DNA of 64,000 nucleotides, taken from NCBI RefSeq assembly GCF_014337215.1, contig NZ_CP060635.1:3233501-3297500 (forward strand), in the 5' to 3' direction. Positions 33,759 through 41,637 of the stretch are shown here, one piece after another. Each line of letters begins with the position of its first letter. The stretch's first letter is position 1. The position numbers and the translations under genes are program-made. The stretch is from Wansuia hejianensis. Lineage in GTDB: Bacteria > Bacillota > Clostridia > Lachnospirales > Lachnospiraceae. The notes below the pieces were generated by a model. That model ran no database searches. It was not told where the DNA came from and saw only the letters and a list, made by a program, of their open reading frames with translations.

Positions 33759-33783
33759 TCAGATTTAAGATAGTTTCATTGTA

Positions 33784-34965
33784 TCACGAGAATGAAGGAT
33801 GTGAAAGTAACAGAAGAGGAGCAGGGGAACGGCAGCGGTATTTCCGCATTGCCTTTTCGTATAATTCATGCAAAGGAACGGGCTTGTGGTTAAAGTAAAG
33901 CTCTAAGAAGAGCATGGTTGTGCCACAACTGGGGCATTTTAACGGGTCATATCCAAAAGAATGAAGGATGGAGTCCCGCCAGCGGTTGAAAGAGAGATAG
34001 ATTTTATGTTTTTCTTTAGAAATAGCTCTGCGTAAAAGCAGGTCAGATTGACGATGTCTGGCATAAATGCCATAGTAGCGGATCATTTTAAAGTGTTTTT
34101 CGGGGATATGCTGTGTTAAACGGGAAATGAAATCAAGGGCATAAATCGTTTCAGTAATCAATTGATTATCTTCATGGCGGTTGTAATGGAAGGTTACACA
34201 AACACCGTCATAAGAGTCAATGCGAGAAGTGGCGATGACAGGTCTGCCAAGGTAGCGGCCGATATACTTAATGAGTTGACTGGGATTGCATTGATTGGGC
34301 ATAGCTCTGACATAGAACCCATTGTTGTGGTCTGCATAGATGCGGGATTTTACATTTTTAAAAGAATCCCCCAGCCGTTTGTGCAATTCGTTGAGGAGAG
34401 CGGTCTGAAAGGAATCCCGTAAAAGTTTGTAATTGAAATGCTTTTTGTTAAGCCACAGGAGCGAGGAACCAACGCCGCCTTCCGGGACTAAGCAATGGAT
34501 ATGAGGATTCCATTTGAGATCCCTGTCAAAGGAATGGAGGACACAAATGAAACCGGGAGTAAATAGCTCTGATTTGTTATCTTTATGAAACATGCGGGAA
34601 ACAACGCTATTAACGAAGGAAAAGAGAGAGTTTAAAAGGGAACGGTCCTGCAGAAAAAAGGGGCGAAGTTCTCTGGCGATAGTAAAGACGCAGTGCCGGT
34701 GCTGGACATCAATGAGCTTAAAAGACATAGAAGTAGTCCTGTCAATGGAATACATGTTGCCGCAGGTAGGGCAGAAGCGGGAATGACAGCGAAAAGGGAC
34801 AAATTTGAAATAGCCACAGCAAGGGCAGGCAAACATGGCACCCCCAAAGGAAGGATTGCCGCAGTGAATCATTTTTTCTACATTTTCGATGACAGGGTCA
34901 CGAGGATGTTGAAGATAAATCATTTCTTCAAAATGGTCGGAAAAAATCTTTTGTAGTATATTCAT
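33784..34965 (-). CDS. IS91/IS1294-family HUH transposase
   Basis: 393 residues. The N-terminal zinc-finger domain has CPCCGYFKFVPFRCHSRFCPTCG (C-x2-C ... C-x2-C), as in the Zn-binding part of IS91 transposases. The HUH motif is PHIHCLVPEGG near residue 150, and the catalytic-tyrosine region is IKYIGRYLGRP (two Tyr, Y2-type). A C-terminal PLKCPSCGTTMLFLELYF zinc ribbon follows. Length is typical for the IS1294 branch. The sequence is visibly A/T-richer than the surrounding genes, in line with recent transfer. It moves by rolling-circle transposition, without terminal inverted repeats. It appears intact. Confidence 0.9.
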   Translation of the reverse strand: MNILQKIFSDHFEEMIYLQHPRDPVIENVEKMIHCGNPSFGGAMFACPCCGYFKFVPFRCHSRFCPTCGNMYSIDRTTSMSFKLIDVQHRHCVFTIARELRPFFLQDRSLLNSLFSFVNSVVSRMFHKDNKSELFTPGFICVLHSFDRDLKWNPHIHCLVPEGGVGSSLLWLNKKHFNYKLLRDSFQTALLNELHKRLGDSFKNVKSRIYADHNNGFYVRAMPNQCNPSQLIKYIGRYLGRPVIATSRIDSYDGVCVTFHYNRHEDNQLITETIYALDFISRLTQHIPEKHFKMIRYYGIYARHRQSDLLLRRAISKEKHKIYLSFNRWRDSILHSFGYDPLKCPSCGTTMLFLELYFNHKPVPLHELYEKAMRKYRCRSPAPLLLLSHPSFS

Positions 34966-35282
34966 AAGACTATTATGAAGGAAAGTAACAGAAAAAGAAA
35001 CCCCTAACCCCTCAAGATTGAGGGGCAGGGGAGTTGAAGTGTCGAAGACACTTTTTTATGAACCGGAAAGTTCTCTGAATTTTTTAAGAGATGCAGGCAG
35101 GGTAATAGGACTCTTTGGAGGCGCCCTGTTTGCAAACTATTTGACGTTTTAAGCAAATATAGTATTTTTTCCGTTTGCATAAATTTAAGAGTTTTTTTAC
35201 TGTTGTGTGAAATGGATTATGATATAATGAAAATACATATTTGTATTGCATTTTGAATAACGACAGGAGAGGAGGGATTTCT
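34966..35282. other. 317-bp gap: IS right end, gene remnant and promoter of the ABC pair
   Basis: Contains the transposase start region, the two hairpins of the IS right end (35000-35056), a short membrane-protein tail (35057-35152), and an A/T-rich leader with TATAAT at 35223-35228. A poor -35 (CTGTTG, 35200-35205) is 17 bases before it. AGGAGAGGAGGG at 35264-35275 is the ribosome site of the ABC ATPase. No complete gene. Confidence 0.5.
35057..35152 (+). pseudogene. 3' fragment of an interrupted membrane-protein gene
   Basis: From TAT at 35057 an open frame runs to TAA at 35150-35152. It encodes 31 residues beginning YEPESSLNFLRDAGR, then a hydrophobic end (VIGLFGGALFANYLTF). It has the look of the C-terminal membrane helix of a polytopic protein (a PAP2-like phosphatase tail is one guess). 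It begins exactly where the IS right-end hairpins stop, which suggests truncation by the transposon. It does not look like SpmB. Low confidence; a chance frame is possible. Confidence 0.3.
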
Positions 35283-35987
35283 GTGTCTGCATACGTGACT
35301 TTAAAGGATGTTACAAAAGTATATCAGATGGGGGAAGTCTCAATCAAAGCCTGTGACGGGGTTAATTTCGATATTGAGGAGGGTGAATTCGCGATTATCG
35401 TAGGCCCCTCCGGCGCAGGGAAGACGACGGTACTGAATATTTTGGGTGGAATGGATACGGTAACCAGTGGTGAGGTGCGGGTTGACGGCCGTGATGTCGG
35501 TTCTCTGCGCGGAAAGCAGTTGATACAATACCGAAGAGAAGATATTGGTTTTGTGTTTCAGTTTTATAATCTGATGCAGAATCTGACAGCTTTGGAGAAT
35601 GTGGAGCTGGCTTTACAGATCTGCCGGGAGCCTCTGGACGCGGGACAGGTTCTGGAGGAAGTGGGCCTGGGAGAACGGAAGAATAACTTTCCGGCACAGC
35701 TTTCGGGAGGCGAACAGCAGAGAGTTGCCATCGCCAGGGCGCTTGCTAAGAATCCGAAGCTGCTGCTTTGCGACGAACCTACGGGCGCACTGGACTATGC
35801 GACAGGGAAGTCTATCCTGAAGCTGCTTCAGGATACCTGCAGGCATAGAGGGATGACCGTTATCGTAATCACTCATAATACGGCTCTGACGCCGATGGCT
35901 GACAGGGTCATTCATATCCGCAGCGGTAAGGTGAGCAGGATGGATCGCAATCCGCACCCGACTCCGGTGGAAGAAATCGAATGGTAA
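35283..35987 (+). CDS. ABC transporter ATP-binding protein (MacB/LolD/FtsE type)
   Basis: 234 residues. Walker A GPSGAGKTT, Q-loop FQFYNLM, signature LSGGEQQRVAIARALAKNP and Walker B LLLCDEPTGALD are all intact, with the GxxG-rich N-terminus YVTLKDVTKVYQMGEVSI. GTG start at 35283 with GGAGGG 7 bases upstream; an ATG at 35241 has no ribosome site. Paired with the giant FtsX permease 6 bases after its stop. Type VII (MacB/Lol-like) transporters use ATP to drive mechanical work on exported peptides, lipoproteins or antibiotics. Confidence 0.9.
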   Translation: MSAYVTLKDVTKVYQMGEVSIKACDGVNFDIEEGEFAIIVGPSGAGKTTVLNILGGMDTVTSGEVRVDGRDVGSLRGKQLIQYRREDIGFVFQFYNLMQNLTALENVELALQICREPLDAGQVLEEVGLGERKNNFPAQLSGGEQQRVAIARALAKNPKLLLCDEPTGALDYATGKSILKLLQDTCRHRGMTVIVITHNTALTPMADRVIHIRSGKVSRMDRNPHPTPVEEIEW

Positions 35988-35993
35988 GATCAG

Positions 35994-38900
35994 ATGAAGA
36001 ATATGCTCAGAAAAGATTTTTTCCGTGAAATACGGAAGAATGCAGGGAGATTCATTTCCATCTTTTTCATCGTTCTGTTAGGAACAGCATTTTATGCCGG
36101 CGTCCGTTCCGCCAATTACGATATGAAATACACCGCCGACAGTTATTTTGATGATTCAAGGCTTATGGATATCCGCGTGATCGGAAGCCTGGGCCTGACA
36201 GATCAGGATATCCGGGATATGCAGGAGATTCCCGGGGTTGAGAAGGCTGTGGGCGGTTACACGAAAGAGGTACTCTGCGATACTGGGGAGAATGAGCTGG
36301 TGCTCAAGATGATCGCAGGCACGGAGAATATCAATCATGTCACTCTGGATGAGGGCAGGCTGCCCGAGAAGGATGATGAGTGCCTGGCCGACACAGTATT
36401 GCTGACGAAGATGGACTTCCGGATCGGGGATCAGATTACCGTGGCGTCCGGAACAGATGAAGCGTTGGAAGACTCTCTGAACTATAAAACCTATACAATT
36501 GTGGGAACCGGATATCTTCCCTACTATATGGATCTGACCCGAGGGGTTGGGTCTATTGGTGATGGCAATATAGATGCTTTCCTGGTGGTGAATCCGGGTG
36601 CCTTTAATCTGGATGTCTATACGGAGGCATATGTGCAGCTGAAAGGCGCCCAGGGCTTGCAGAGCTATAGCGATGCGTATGACAGCCTCACGGCAGCCGC
36701 TGTGGATGAGCTGGAGGCGGTTGGAGAAAAAGCCTCTGAGCGCCGATATGAGGAGGTGCGTTCTGATGGAGAAAAAGAGCTGGAGGATGCCCGCAGGCAG
36801 GTGGAAGACGGAGAGCAGGAACTGGAGGACGCCCGGCAGGAGCTTGAAGATGGGCGTCAGAAGCTGGAAGAGGCAGAAGCCACATTAGAAGAGAAGGAAC
36901 AGGAGCTGGAAGACGGCCGTTCTGAACTGGAACAGGGAGAACAGGAACTGGCTGATGTCCGGGCGCAGGTGGAGGACGGCGAGAGACAGCTTCAGGAAGC
37001 TGAAGATCTTCTGGATCAAAAGGAGGCGGAACTGAACGCGGCCAGAGAGCAGTATCAGACCGGACTGGCCCAATATCAGGCAGGAGAAGCGGCATACAGC
37101 CAGCAGAAAGCCGAGTATGACCAGGGACTGGCCCAGTATCAGGCGGGAGAAGCGCTCTATGCGGAAGAATACCAGAAGTACCAGGCAGGGTTGGAGCAAT
37201 TTCAGTCCCAGGGGCTTGTGCCTCAGGACGTAGCGGATCAGTTTGCCGCTCTTGATGCGGAAAAATCGGCTAAAGAGGCGGAACTGGAGCAGGCGGGGCA
37301 AGACCCTGAACAGGATCCGGAATATCAGATGCTGAAAGCTCAGTGGGAGGCGATGAAGCCGGTAGCGGATGCCGCTCAGGAGCTTCTTGCGGCGTCCCAG
37401 AAGCTTCAGGAAGCCAGAGATACGCTGGATGCCACCAAGCAGCGGCTGGATGACGCGGGGCCGCAGCTTCAGAGTGCCAGGGAACAGCTGGATGCCACTA
37501 AGGGAACGCTGGATAACGCCGCACGGCAGATTTCAGAAGGTGACGGCGCCTTGACAGCCGGGCGTCAGGAGCTGGAAGGGAAAAAGCCAGAGCTTGCAAA
37601 AGCACGCGCCCAGATGGAAGCTGGTGAGGCGGAGCTGGCCGATGCCAGAAGACAGGTGGAGGACGGCGAACAGCAGCTGAAGGCCGGAAGAGAAGAACTG
37701 GAGGAAAAACGCCGGGAGCTGGAAGACGGCGAGCAGGAATATCAGGAAGCATTTGAAGATGCCCAGCCGGAGCTGGCCGATGCCAGACAAAAGATTGAAG
37801 ACGGCCAGGCTGAGCTGGATGACCTGGAGGTTCCGAAGTGGTATGTGCTGGACCGTGATAAAATATCCTCCTGTGTGGGGTTTGGCCAGGATGCCGAACG
37901 AATGAAGAATCTGGGAGAGGTATTTCCGGTGATTTTCTTCCTGGTAGCGGCGCTGGTCAGCCTGACAGCGATGACAAGAATGGTGGAGGAACAGAGGCTT
38001 CAGATTGGAACACTAAAGGCGCTGGGCTACAGCGATGGAACGATCGCGGTGAAGTATTTCAGCTATGCCATGCTGGCGACCGTGAGCGGCAGTATTTGTG
38101 GAATCCTGATAGGAGAAAAGGTGCTCCCCTATGTGATTATGGATGCCTATGGAATGCTATATACCGGCCTGCCTGAATATCTGACACCGATTAACTGGGA
38201 TCAGGCATTCCTGGCCCTGGCGGCCGCTGCAGCCAGCACCGGCATTGCCACGCTGGTCGCATGTTTCAGAGAACTGAAAGCGAAGCCGGCTGATCTGATG
38301 AGGCCGGAAGCGCCCAAGAGCGGTAGGCGTGTATTCCTGGAGAGGGTTACGATTCTTTGGAAACGCCTGAGCTTTACGCAGAAATCAACGCTGCGGAACC
38401 TGATCAGATATAAGAAACGTTTCTTCATGACAATTATCGGTATCGGCGGCTGCATGGCGCTGATGCTGGTAGGGTTTGGGCTGGAGGATTCCATCACTGA
38501 GATTGCAAAGCGCCAGTATGTGGATATCTTTACCTATGACGCGTCGGCGACGTTGAATACCAAGGCGTCAGACGCCCAGAGGGAAGAATTCATGAAGACG
38601 GTTTCGGAACGGGAAGGAGTCACCGGAACCATAGAGGTCTGTGAAGTGAATGTGGATCTGGAGAACGGCAGGAAGACCAGAAGCGCTAATCTGTATGTTC
38701 CATCCGATGTACAAGGTATTTCAGATTTCCTGACACTTAGGGACCGGAAGAGCCAGGAAGTGTATGAGTATCCCCGGGAGGGAGTGGCTCTTTCAGAAAA
38801 AACTGCGAAGATGCTGAATGTGTCCGTGGGAGGTACGATTCAGATTAAAAAGGGTGATGAAAGTGATCCCGTGCCTGTTAAAGTTACCAGAATTGTGGAA

Positions 38901-39515
38901 AACTATATACAGCACTATGCATTCCTTTCTCCGGATACCTATGAGCAGTTGTTTGGGGAAGCGCCCGAGTATGATTACTTTTACCTCAATTATGAAGATC
39001 ATTCTGCGGGAGCGGAACAGGCGCTGGGACAGGAGCTCATGCATTGGGATGCCTGTTCGGGAGTCTCCTTCGTGACCGATTTGGAAGAGCAGATTAACGA
39101 TATGCTGAAGAGCCTGAATATAGTCATATATGTGCTGATATTCTCCGCCGGCCTGCTGGCATTTGTGGTACTCTATAATCTGAACAGCATTAATATTACT
39201 GAGAGGCAGAGGGAGCTTGCGACCCTGAAGGTTCTGGGATTCTATGATAAAGAGGTAGCTATGTACGTTTACCGGGAGAATATTCTGCTCACGGTGATAG
39301 GAATACTGGTGGGGGCATTCATGGGCGCGGTTCTGCATCAGTTTACGATACTGACAGTAGAAGTAGACCTCATGATGTTCGGAAGGATCATCAGTCCCGG
39401 CAGTTTCTTCCTGAGTGGTATTATTACAGTGCTGTTTTCCGTGCTCGTTAATTTCTTCATGTTCTACCGGCTGCGGAAAATCGATATGATTGAATCATTG
39501 AAGAGTGTGGAATAG
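35994..39515 (+). CDS. Large FtsX-like ABC permease with long coiled-coil ectodomain
   Basis: 1173 residues. TM1 lies near 18-38 (FISIFFIVLLGTAFYAGV), then a MacB-PCD-like domain to about 245. About 365 residues of heptad-rich coiled coil follow (250-612), dominated by repeats like ELEDARRQVEDGEQELEDA. A first FtsX membrane triplet starts near 642 (VFPVIFFLVAALVSLTAMTRM) with EEQRLQIGTLKALGYSDGTI. A second PCD-like segment follows, then a last FtsX triplet at about 1040-1165 with TERQRELATLKVLGF. Two FtsX cores make it a duplicated permease of the bacitracin-resistance/SalY type. The coiled coil may reach across the wall. Ligand unknown. Confidence 0.88.
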   Translation: MKNMLRKDFFREIRKNAGRFISIFFIVLLGTAFYAGVRSANYDMKYTADSYFDDSRLMDIRVIGSLGLTDQDIRDMQEIPGVEKAVGGYTKEVLCDTGENELVLKMIAGTENINHVTLDEGRLPEKDDECLADTVLLTKMDFRIGDQITVASGTDEALEDSLNYKTYTIVGTGYLPYYMDLTRGVGSIGDGNIDAFLVVNPGAFNLDVYTEAYVQLKGAQGLQSYSDAYDSLTAAAVDELEAVGEKASERRYEEVRSDGEKELEDARRQVEDGEQELEDARQELEDGRQKLEEAEATLEEKEQELEDGRSELEQGEQELADVRAQVEDGERQLQEAEDLLDQKEAELNAAREQYQTGLAQYQAGEAAYSQQKAEYDQGLAQYQAGEALYAEEYQKYQAGLEQFQSQGLVPQDVADQFAALDAEKSAKEAELEQAGQDPEQDPEYQMLKAQWEAMKPVADAAQELLAASQKLQEARDTLDATKQRLDDAGPQLQSAREQLDATKGTLDNAARQISEGDGALTAGRQELEGKKPELAKARAQMEAGEAELADARRQVEDGEQQLKAGREELEEKRRELEDGEQEYQEAFEDAQPELADARQKIEDGQAELDDLEVPKWYVLDRDKISSCVGFGQDAERMKNLGEVFPVIFFLVAALVSLTAMTRMVEEQRLQIGTLKALGYSDGTIAVKYFSYAMLATVSGSICGILIGEKVLPYVIMDAYGMLYTGLPEYLTPINWDQAFLALAAAAASTGIATLVACFRELKAKPADLMRPEAPKSGRRVFLERVTILWKRLSFTQKSTLRNLIRYKKRFFMTIIGIGGCMALMLVGFGLEDSITEIAKRQYVDIFTYDASATLNTKASDAQREEFMKTVSEREGVTGTIEVCEVNVDLENGRKTRSANLYVPSDVQGISDFLTLRDRKSQEVYEYPREGVALSEKTAKMLNVSVGGTIQIKKGDESDPVPVKVTRIVENYIQHYAFLSPDTYEQLFGEAPEYDYFYLNYEDHSAGAEQALGQELMHWDACSGVSFVTDLEEQINDMLKSLNIVIYVLIFSAGLLAFVVLYNLNSINITERQRELATLKVLGFYDKEVAMYVYRENILLTVIGILVGAFMGAVLHQFTILTVEVDLMMFGRIISPGSFFLSGIITVLFSVLVNFFMFYRLRKIDMIESLKSVE

Positions 39516-39520
39516 AGTCA

Positions 39521-39549
39521 TTGCAATTATGTTCGGTAATTGTTATAAT
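39521..39549 (+). promoter_or_regulatory. Promoter of hpf
   Basis: TTGCAA (39521-39526), 17-base spacer, TATAAT (39544-39549); a near-consensus sigma-A promoter about 65 bases upstream of the hpf start. Confidence 0.7.
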
Positions 39550-39613
39550 AATAGATAATTACAGAATGCGAAAAGGAAGCATCTGTAAAATAATAAGCAA
39601 AGGGGTTGATGTT

Positions 39614-40141
39614 ATGAATATTACCATCAGCGGCAAAAACATTGAGATAACGGAAGGGCTCAAACATGCAATAAATGAAAAACTCGGCAAGCTTGAGAGG
39701 TATTTTACACCGGATACAGACGTTATCGTTACTCTCAGTGTGGAAAAGGAAAGACAGAAGATAGAGGTTACGATCCCTGTGAAAGGCAGCATCATCCGTT
39801 CCGAACAGGTCAGCAATGATATGTATGTCTCCATTGACCTGGTAGAAGAAGTAATAGAAAGACAGCTTCGTAAATATAAAAATAAAATTGTGGACAAGCA
39901 TCAGACCGGCGGCAATTTCCAGAAAGCTTATATGGAGAATGACTACCTGGAAAATGAGGAGATCAAGATCATCCGGACCAAAAAGTTCGACATCAAGCCC
40001 ATGTATCCGGAAGACGCCTGTGTTCAGATGGAACTTCTGGGCCACAATTTCTTCGTGTTCTGCAATGCGGAGACTGAAGAGGTGAATGTGGTTTATAAGA
40101 GAAAGGGGAATACCTACGGGTTAATTGAACCGGAGGCGTGA
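39614..40141 (+). CDS. hpf: Long-form ribosome hibernation promoting factor
   Basis: 175 residues. Residues 1-100 are the ribosome-binding S30AE domain (MNITISGKNIEITEGLKHAINEKLGKLERYF), followed by a linker and the C-terminal dimerisation domain (IIRTKKFDIKPMYPEDACVQMELLGHNFFVFCNAETEEVNVVYKRK) that defines the long form. AAAGGGG lies before ATG 39614; the open frame extends upstream without a ribosome site. It causes 100S ribosome dimers in stationary phase. Its own promoter and terminator make it a single-gene unit. Confidence 0.94.
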   Translation: MNITISGKNIEITEGLKHAINEKLGKLERYFTPDTDVIVTLSVEKERQKIEVTIPVKGSIIRSEQVSNDMYVSIDLVEEVIERQLRKYKNKIVDKHQTGGNFQKAYMENDYLENEEIKIIRTKKFDIKPMYPEDACVQMELLGHNFFVFCNAETEEVNVVYKRKGNTYGLIEPEA

Positions 40142-40167
40142 GAATCAGAACAATAAATTAGTCTATA

Positions 40168-40201
40168 GAGAATGCTGTCCGGCACAGGGCAGCATTCTTT
40201 T
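40168..40201 (+). terminator. Terminator of hpf
   Basis: AGAATGCTG pairs with CAGCATTCT over a short loop, followed by TTTTG, 27 bases after the hpf stop. Confidence 0.8.
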
Positions 40202-40350
40202 GACTTGTACCAGGAGCTGGCGTCCTGCCATGCCGAAAATGAATAACTGTGAATTTGATATAAGCATTAGACTTACTGAACCAGAAACGGTAAAATATAG
40301 AAGTAATAAAGAGCAGAGTAATAATCCGGAAGAAAGAGGAGGTAATTAAA

Positions 40351-40830
40351 ATGAGTAAAAGCCTGGTAGCATATTTTTCAGCCAGCGGTGTGACTGCAAA
40401 GCTGGCAAAGGCACTGGCAGCGGCCGTCGGCGGGGATTTGCATGAGATACAGCCCGTACATCCCTATACAGCGGCGGATCTTGACTGGATGGATAAAAAC
40501 AGCCGCAGCAGCGTGGAAATGAACGATAAATCCTGCCGTCCGGCCATTGCTAATAAAGTCAGCAATATGGAAGAGTACGACATTGTATATATCGGTTTCC
40601 CCATCTGGTGGTATGTAGCGCCCAGGATTGTTCAAACTTTTCTTGAAGCTTATGATCTGAAAGGAAAGACGGTTGTCCCCTTTGCCACCTCTGGCAGCAG
40701 CGGGATGGGAAATACCAATGAGGAATTAGAGCCTTCGTGCCCCGGAGCGGTTTTAAAAGAAGGCAGACGCTTCAAAGCAAGCGCGGGAGAAGCGGAACTG
40801 AAAGGATGGATTAAGGGTCTGGGGCTGTAA
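40351..40830 (+). CDS. Flavodoxin-family protein
   Basis: 159 residues of the Flavodoxin_4 type. The FMN phosphate loop is VAYFSASGVTAKLAKAL, with IGFPIWWYVAPRIVQTFLE and PFATSGSSGMG as the other two FMN loops. GAAAGAGGAGG precedes the ATG. Cytoplasmic electron carrier or quinone/NADPH reductase-like protein; partner unknown. Stands alone between hpf and the CotF-like gene. Confidence 0.85.
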   Translation: MSKSLVAYFSASGVTAKLAKALAAAVGGDLHEIQPVHPYTAADLDWMDKNSRSSVEMNDKSCRPAIANKVSNMEEYDIVYIGFPIWWYVAPRIVQTFLEAYDLKGKTVVPFATSGSSGMGNTNEELEPSCPGAVLKEGRRFKASAGEAELKGWIKGLGL

Positions 40831-40876
40831 ACGGTGAACGGTTTGAGTCTTTGAATGCCTGTAAGTGATATGTATG

Positions 40877-40938
40877 AAAAAGGCTGCTGTACATAGATTT
40901 CCATGAGAGGTAACTTCTATCATACAGCAGCCTCTTTA
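40877..40938. terminator. Bidirectional terminator between flavodoxin and CotF-like gene
   Basis: AGGCTGCTGTA pairs with TACAGCAGCCT over a loop of about 31 bases, with AAAAA before and CTTT after, so it can end transcripts from both converging genes. Confidence 0.7.
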
Positions 40939-40947
40939 CAATTTATA

Positions 40948-41406
40948 TTACTGCATATTGTTTACCATCTTGTATTTATAAAGCATTTCGGCATGGTTCT
41001 GTTCTTCAATCTGAATGTCTGCCAGAAGCTTGCGTACAGGAGGCTCTGAAAAAATAAATACATTTGTATTATATTCAGAAGATACCATTTTCTCTGTCCC
41101 AATGCAATCGGTTGCCAGGAAGCAGTCATTTTCCTTTTCTTCCGTCATATCTGTCATCTGATAGGTAGGAGTCGGAGCATATTCCTGGCCGTCTTTATCG
41201 TTGCAGTCACAGGACGGTACAGACCCGTTGAGAATCTGCTCCAGAGAATCATAGTGTTGCTGCTCTTTCTTTTCTAAGGTAGAAAAGAGATCCTTCAGAA
41301 CCGCGTCTTTTGCTTCTTCGTGGTATCGGTGGTATTTTTCAATACAAGTTTTCTCCTGAGTCTGTAAATCCTGAATGGCAGTCAGCTCTTTTTCTTTCAG
41401 CATCAT
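40948..41406 (-). CDS. CotF-like spore coat / ferritin-like protein
   Basis: 152 residues. The helical N-terminus (MLKEKELTAIQDLQTQEKTCIEKYHRYHEEA) resembles the Coat_F ferritin-like fold. A C-rich segment (VPSCDCNDKD) lies near the middle and a second helical part, EPPVRKLLADIQIEEQNHAEMLYKYK, at the end. In Clostridia such proteins are found in spore coat or are stress-linked. A GAGGTG ribosome site sits before the ATG. It fits with spmA in showing a sporulating host. Confidence 0.68.
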   Translation of the reverse strand: MMLKEKELTAIQDLQTQEKTCIEKYHRYHEEAKDAVLKDLFSTLEKKEQQHYDSLEQILNGSVPSCDCNDKDGQEYAPTPTYQMTDMTEEKENDCFLATDCIGTEKMVSSEYNTNVFIFSEPPVRKLLADIQIEEQNHAEMLYKYKMVNNMQ

Positions 41407-41567
41407 AATTAAACACCTCTTTTCAATTGATACTGGATATCTTGCCCAGGTTTCTCTGATTGATGCAGGATTCCCAAATCTTTTATTAATTATAAAAGTT
41501 AGCTGCTCCGTTTCATGGTTGCTGTCCGGGGCCCTTATAGTAATATAGATTGTTCACGAAAAATTTA

Positions 41568-41596
41568 TTGTTTAATAGAAGAGAAAGTGCTAGAAT
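41568..41596 (+). promoter_or_regulatory. Probable secA promoter
   Basis: TTGTTT (41568-41573), 17-base spacer, TAGAAT (41591-41596), about 40 bases upstream of the secA start. Confidence 0.5.
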
Positions 41597-41637
41597 AGGG
41601 ACAGTACGGAAAATGAACACTAACAGGAGCATATGGA

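Larger units (their letters stand above)
33549..35056 (-). mobile_element. IS91-like element (boundaries estimated)
   Basis: Contains the transposase and possibly the acidic gene. At the upstream (right) side, 35000-35056, two hairpins lie back to back: CCCC-TAA-CCCCTC-AAGATT-GAGGGG-CA-GGGG and AAGTGTC-GAA-GACACTT plus a T-run. This resembles the structured subterminal ends of rolling-circle insertion sequences. The right edge is taken just before 35057, where a different open frame begins. The left edge near 33480-33548 is uncertain. Also see the 35057 fragment. Confidence 0.6.

Noticed and set aside
36745..37830. Tandem DNA repeats as a separate element
   Set aside because: The repetition follows the heptad coding of the coiled coil in the FtsX permease and needs no extra explanation.
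40125..40349. 74-codon plus-strand frame after hpf
   Set aside because: It crosses the hpf terminator, overlaps the hpf end and has random-looking composition.
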